Shown: positions 14,911 to 16,642 of the stretch, piece by piece
Layout of the letters: the number at the start of each line of letters is the position of its first letter
How positions within the stretch are numbered: the first letter of the stretch is position 1
Assembly (NCBI GenBank): GCA_001995005.1
Contig: MDJN01000119.1
Coordinates: 1 to 16,642 of the forward strand
Origin: Candidatus Parepulonipiscium sp. PG-Nun2H_MBin03
Lineage (GTDB): Bacteria; Bacillota; Clostridia; Lachnospirales; Cellulosilyticaceae
Direction: 5' to 3'
Length of the DNA stretch: 16,642 nucleotides
Made by a program: the position numbers and the translations under genes
Notes under the pieces: model-generated
Databases searched by the model: none
What the model was told of the DNA's origin: nothing
The model's input: only the letters and a program-made list of their open reading frames with translations

Positions 14911-15056
14911 TATAATGTTTAAAAAAGTACTATAAAATAGAAATTTGCAACTGTACAAAAAGGACCTGTTGAGTTAAAATAATGTATTATAAATTAAATG
15001 TAATAGATATCAAATGAGTTAGCTTAACAAGACACAAAAAATACGCGGAGGAAATT

Positions 15057-16642
15057 ATGACGAAGAAATGTTCAAGAAGGATGAGTTTGGTTTTAGTAGG
15101 AATTATGTTAGGTTGTCAAGTAGGTACGGTTTATGCTATTTCAGAAGATGAAATAGTAATTGAAGAAAGTATTGAAGTAGAGGATATCGAAGAAGTAGCG
15201 GAAAGTATTGAAGTAGAGGATATTGAAGAAGTAGCGGAAAGTATTGAAATAGAGGATATTGAAGAAGTAGCGGAAAGTATTGAAATAGAGGATATTGAAA
15301 AAGTAGAGGAAAGTATTGAAATAGAAGATATTCAAGAAGTAGCGGAAAGTATTGAAGTAGAAGATATTCAAGAAGTAGTAATACAAGAAGTTTCAGGTAA
15401 TCAAATACCAGATATTTCAGAAAGTATAGTAGTGGTTAATGAGCAACAAAATGCAGATTTGATAACAGTCACTGGAGGAGAGTATGGTAAGTTTCAAACA
15501 GTAGCACTTACTAGTAGTATAGCGGATGCTGAAATTTATTATACTATAGATGGTACAGAACCGACAATATCATCTATAAAGTATACGGGCGAAATTACTT
15601 TAACAGAAGATGTACATATAAAGGCAATGGCCATTAATAATTCAAATAATAAGGAAGTATTTGATTGTTATATTACAATAGCACCAGATATAAATTATGA
15701 TTTAGTATATGAGGTATTGGACTTGGTAAATATCGAAAGAGAAAAAGCCGGAGTTAATCCACTTGTATTAGACCAAAGGCTAATTGAAATTGCAACAATA
15801 AAATCAGCGGATATGGCAAAAAATAATAACTTTAGCCATACAAGTGATATCTTTGGAAATCCGAGTAATCTATTATTAAAGTTTGGATATATTGGAAATT
15901 ACATTGGAGAAAATATTGCAGCAGGTCAAGTATCGGCAGAAAAAGTAATGGAATCTTGGATGAGTAGTACAGGGCATAAGGAAAATATACTTAGAGCAGA
16001 GTATACGACAATAGGGATTGGATACAGTATGCACAGCAATGGAGCGTATGGGAGATATTGGACACAAATATTTAGTGCAAATTCAGTAGAAAATGCTATA
16101 CCTCCAACAGTAAGTAGACCAGAGCCAGAAGTACCAGAACCAGAAGTACCAGAACCAGAAGTGCCAGAACCAGAAGTACCAGAGCCAGAAGTACCAGAAC
16201 CAGAAGTGCCAGAGCCAGAAGTACCAGAACCAGAAGTACCAGAGCCAGAAGTGCCAGAGCCAGAAGTACCAGAACCAGAAGTACCAGAACCAGAAGTACC
16301 AGAACCAGAAGTACCAGAAATAGAGGATCCAGAAACAGAGGATCCTGAAACAGAAAATCCAGAAACAGAGGATCCTGAAACAGAGGATCCAGAAACAGAG
16401 GATCCTGAAACAGAAAATCCAGAAACAGAAAATCCTGAAACAGAGGATCCAGAAACAGAGGATCCAGAAACAGAGGATCCAGAAACAGAGGATCCTGAAA
16501 CAGAGGATCCTGAAACAGAAAATCCAGAAACAGAGGATCCAGAAACAGAAAATCCTGAAACAGAAGTACCAGAGACAGAGGAGCCTGAAACAGAAGAAGA
16601 TACGACTGCACCAGTAATATCATATACAGGTAATACAGCATA
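15057..16642 (+). CDS. Secreted CAP (SCP-like) domain protein with acidic and proline-rich repeats, 3' end outside the window
   Basis: The frame is open from the ATG at 15057 (GGAGG at 15047-15051, five bases away) to the window end, giving at least 528 residues. A signal peptide occupies 1-27 (K/R-rich start, hydrophobic core, V-Y-A then I-S-E). Next come an acidic 12-residue repeat array (37-108), a chitobiase-C-terminal-like beta domain (about 143-205, with Y-Y-T-I-D-G-T-E-P-T) and a CAP/SCP domain (about 215-341, YkwD-like). CAP residues visible are F-S-H261, G-E-N at 284-286, S-W-M-S-S-T-G-H307 and Y-W-T-Q-I-F. Two pentapeptide arrays follow (EPEVP x13, 356-420; E-T-E-D-P-like x18, 421-510), forming a likely stiff wall-spanning stalk. 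The protein is probably exported and cell-surface associated; any anchor (sorting signal, SLH or wall-binding domain) would lie past the window end. Antisense open frames over the repeats are composition artefacts. Confidence 0.88.
   Translation, partial: MTKKCSRRMSLVLVGIMLGCQVGTVYAISEDEIVIEESIEVEDIEEVAESIEVEDIEEVAESIEIEDIEEVAESIEIEDIEKVEESIEIEDIQEVAESIEVEDIQEVVIQEVSGNQIPDISESIVVVNEQQNADLITVTGGEYGKFQTVALTSSIADAEIYYTIDGTEPTISSIKYTGEITLTEDVHIKAMAINNSNNKEVFDCYITIAPDINYDLVYEVLDLVNIEREKAGVNPLVLDQRLIEIATIKSADMAKNNNFSHTSDIFGNPSNLLLKFGYIGNYIGENIAAGQVSAEKVMESWMSSTGHKENILRAEYTTIGIGYSMHSNGAYGRYWTQIFSANSVENAIPPTVSRPEPEVPEPEVPEPEVPEPEVPEPEVPEPEVPEPEVPEPEVPEPEVPEPEVPEPEVPEPEVPEPEVPEIEDPETEDPETENPETEDPETEDPETEDPETENPETENPETEDPETEDPETEDPETEDPETEDPETENPETEDPETENPETEVPETEEPETEEDTTAPVISYTGNTA
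15165..15380 (+). repeat. Six tandem 36-bp repeats encoding an acidic dodecapeptide
   Basis: Six in-frame 36-base units start at 15165, 15201, 15237, 15273, 15309 and 15345. They encode variants of E-S-I-E-V-E-D-I-E-E-V-A. Variation is limited to V/I, E/Q, E/K and A/E/V at a few positions. The hydrophobic residues alternate with acidic ones, which suggests an extended or amphipathic, strongly negative segment right after the signal peptide. Confidence 0.9.
16122..16316 (+). repeat. Thirteen tandem 15-bp repeats encoding EPEVP
   Basis: Thirteen uninterrupted 15-base units (GAR-CCA-GAA-GTR-CCA) encode E-P-E-V-P. Only synonymous third-base changes (GAA/GAG, GTA/GTG) distinguish the copies, so the protein repeat is perfect. 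Proline at every second to third position predicts an extended, rigid spacer of the sort seen in wall-attached Gram-positive proteins. Confidence 0.92.
16317..16586 (+). repeat. Eighteen tandem 15-bp repeats encoding E-T-E-D/N-P
   Basis: Eighteen 15-base units continue in phase from the previous array and encode E-T-E-D-P or E-T-E-N-P. The first unit reads E-I-E-D-P and the last two E-T-E-V-P and E-T-E-E-P. Eleven units contain the palindrome GGATCC formed by G-GAT-CC across the Asp and Pro codons. The unit has the same length and the same E-x-E-x-P frame as the EPEVP array, so the two probably arose from one ancestral repeat. Confidence 0.9.

Noticed and set aside
15141..15386. Minus-strand open frame with repeats rich in F, Y and N
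   Set aside because: It is the antisense of the acidic 36-bp repeat array inside the secreted CAP-domain gene; the + strand frame has a promoter, ribosome site, signal peptide and domains.
16122..16586. CRISPR-like regular repeats
   Set aside because: The units are 15 bases, contiguous without spacers, in frame and clearly coding.
16096..16641. Minus-strand open frame rich in leucine, phenylalanine and proline
   Set aside because: It is the antisense of the EPEVP and ETEDP repeats. The hydrophobic repeat only reflects codon complementarity, and the synonymous variation fits the + strand frame.

Overview
The window is AT-rich, with dense genes, strong AGGAGG-type ribosome binding sites and housekeeping promoters of TTGACA/TATAAT type. 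It carries a clostridial-style methionyl-tRNA synthetase, a methyl-accepting chemotaxis protein, a two-domain cyclic-di-GMP enzyme and a CAP-domain surface protein with long acidic/proline repeats. Together these suggest a motile low-GC Gram-positive bacterium (Firmicutes, probably a Clostridia/Lachnospirales member). That placement is an inference from gene content and style, not a taxonomic identification.

Layout. Positions 1-308 hold a long nested hairpin, a promoter and a structured leader. A GGDEF-EAL protein with a periplasm-facing sensor follows on the + strand (309-2639). A convergent intergenic region (2640-2867) holds hairpins and a bidirectional terminator. Seven tightly packed minus-strand genes (10600 down to 2868) follow, and upstream of them on the same strand lies metG (12651-10732). 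metG is divergent from a chemotaxis receptor gene (12796-14778, +), the two sharing a 144-base region with two back-to-back promoters. After the receptor's terminator comes a + strand gene for a secreted CAP-domain protein that starts at 15057 and runs off the end of the window.

The main result is the seven-gene minus-strand operon. Its enzymes match, family by family and largely in the same order, the Campylobacter jejuni genes cj1415-cj1419 that make the activated donor of capsular O-methyl phosphoramidate (MeOPN). They are an L-glutamine kinase that resembles PEP synthase (Cj1418-like), a CTP:phosphoglutamine cytidylyltransferase (Cj1416-like), a gamma-glutamyl-CDP-amidate hydrolase (Cj1417-like), a CysC-like cytidine diphosphoramidate kinase (Cj1415-like) and a SAM methyltransferase (Cj1419-like). 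The first gene encodes a 595-residue protein whose C-terminal half has sulfotransferase-like motifs. Because the donor carries a 3'-phosphate as PAPS does, this protein is the natural candidate for the phosphoramidate transferase. The last gene is a TylF-type methyltransferase homologue that has lost its usual metal-binding aspartates. The window therefore appears to hold a self-contained P-N bond (phosphoramidate) modification system in a Gram-positive bacterium, next to metG, with no capsule glycosyltransferases in view. The assignments rest on motif and gene-order recognition, not on a database search.

The flanking genes (cyclic-di-GMP turnover, chemotaxis, secreted wall protein) fit a surface- and motility-oriented lifestyle but show no direct mechanistic link to the operon.
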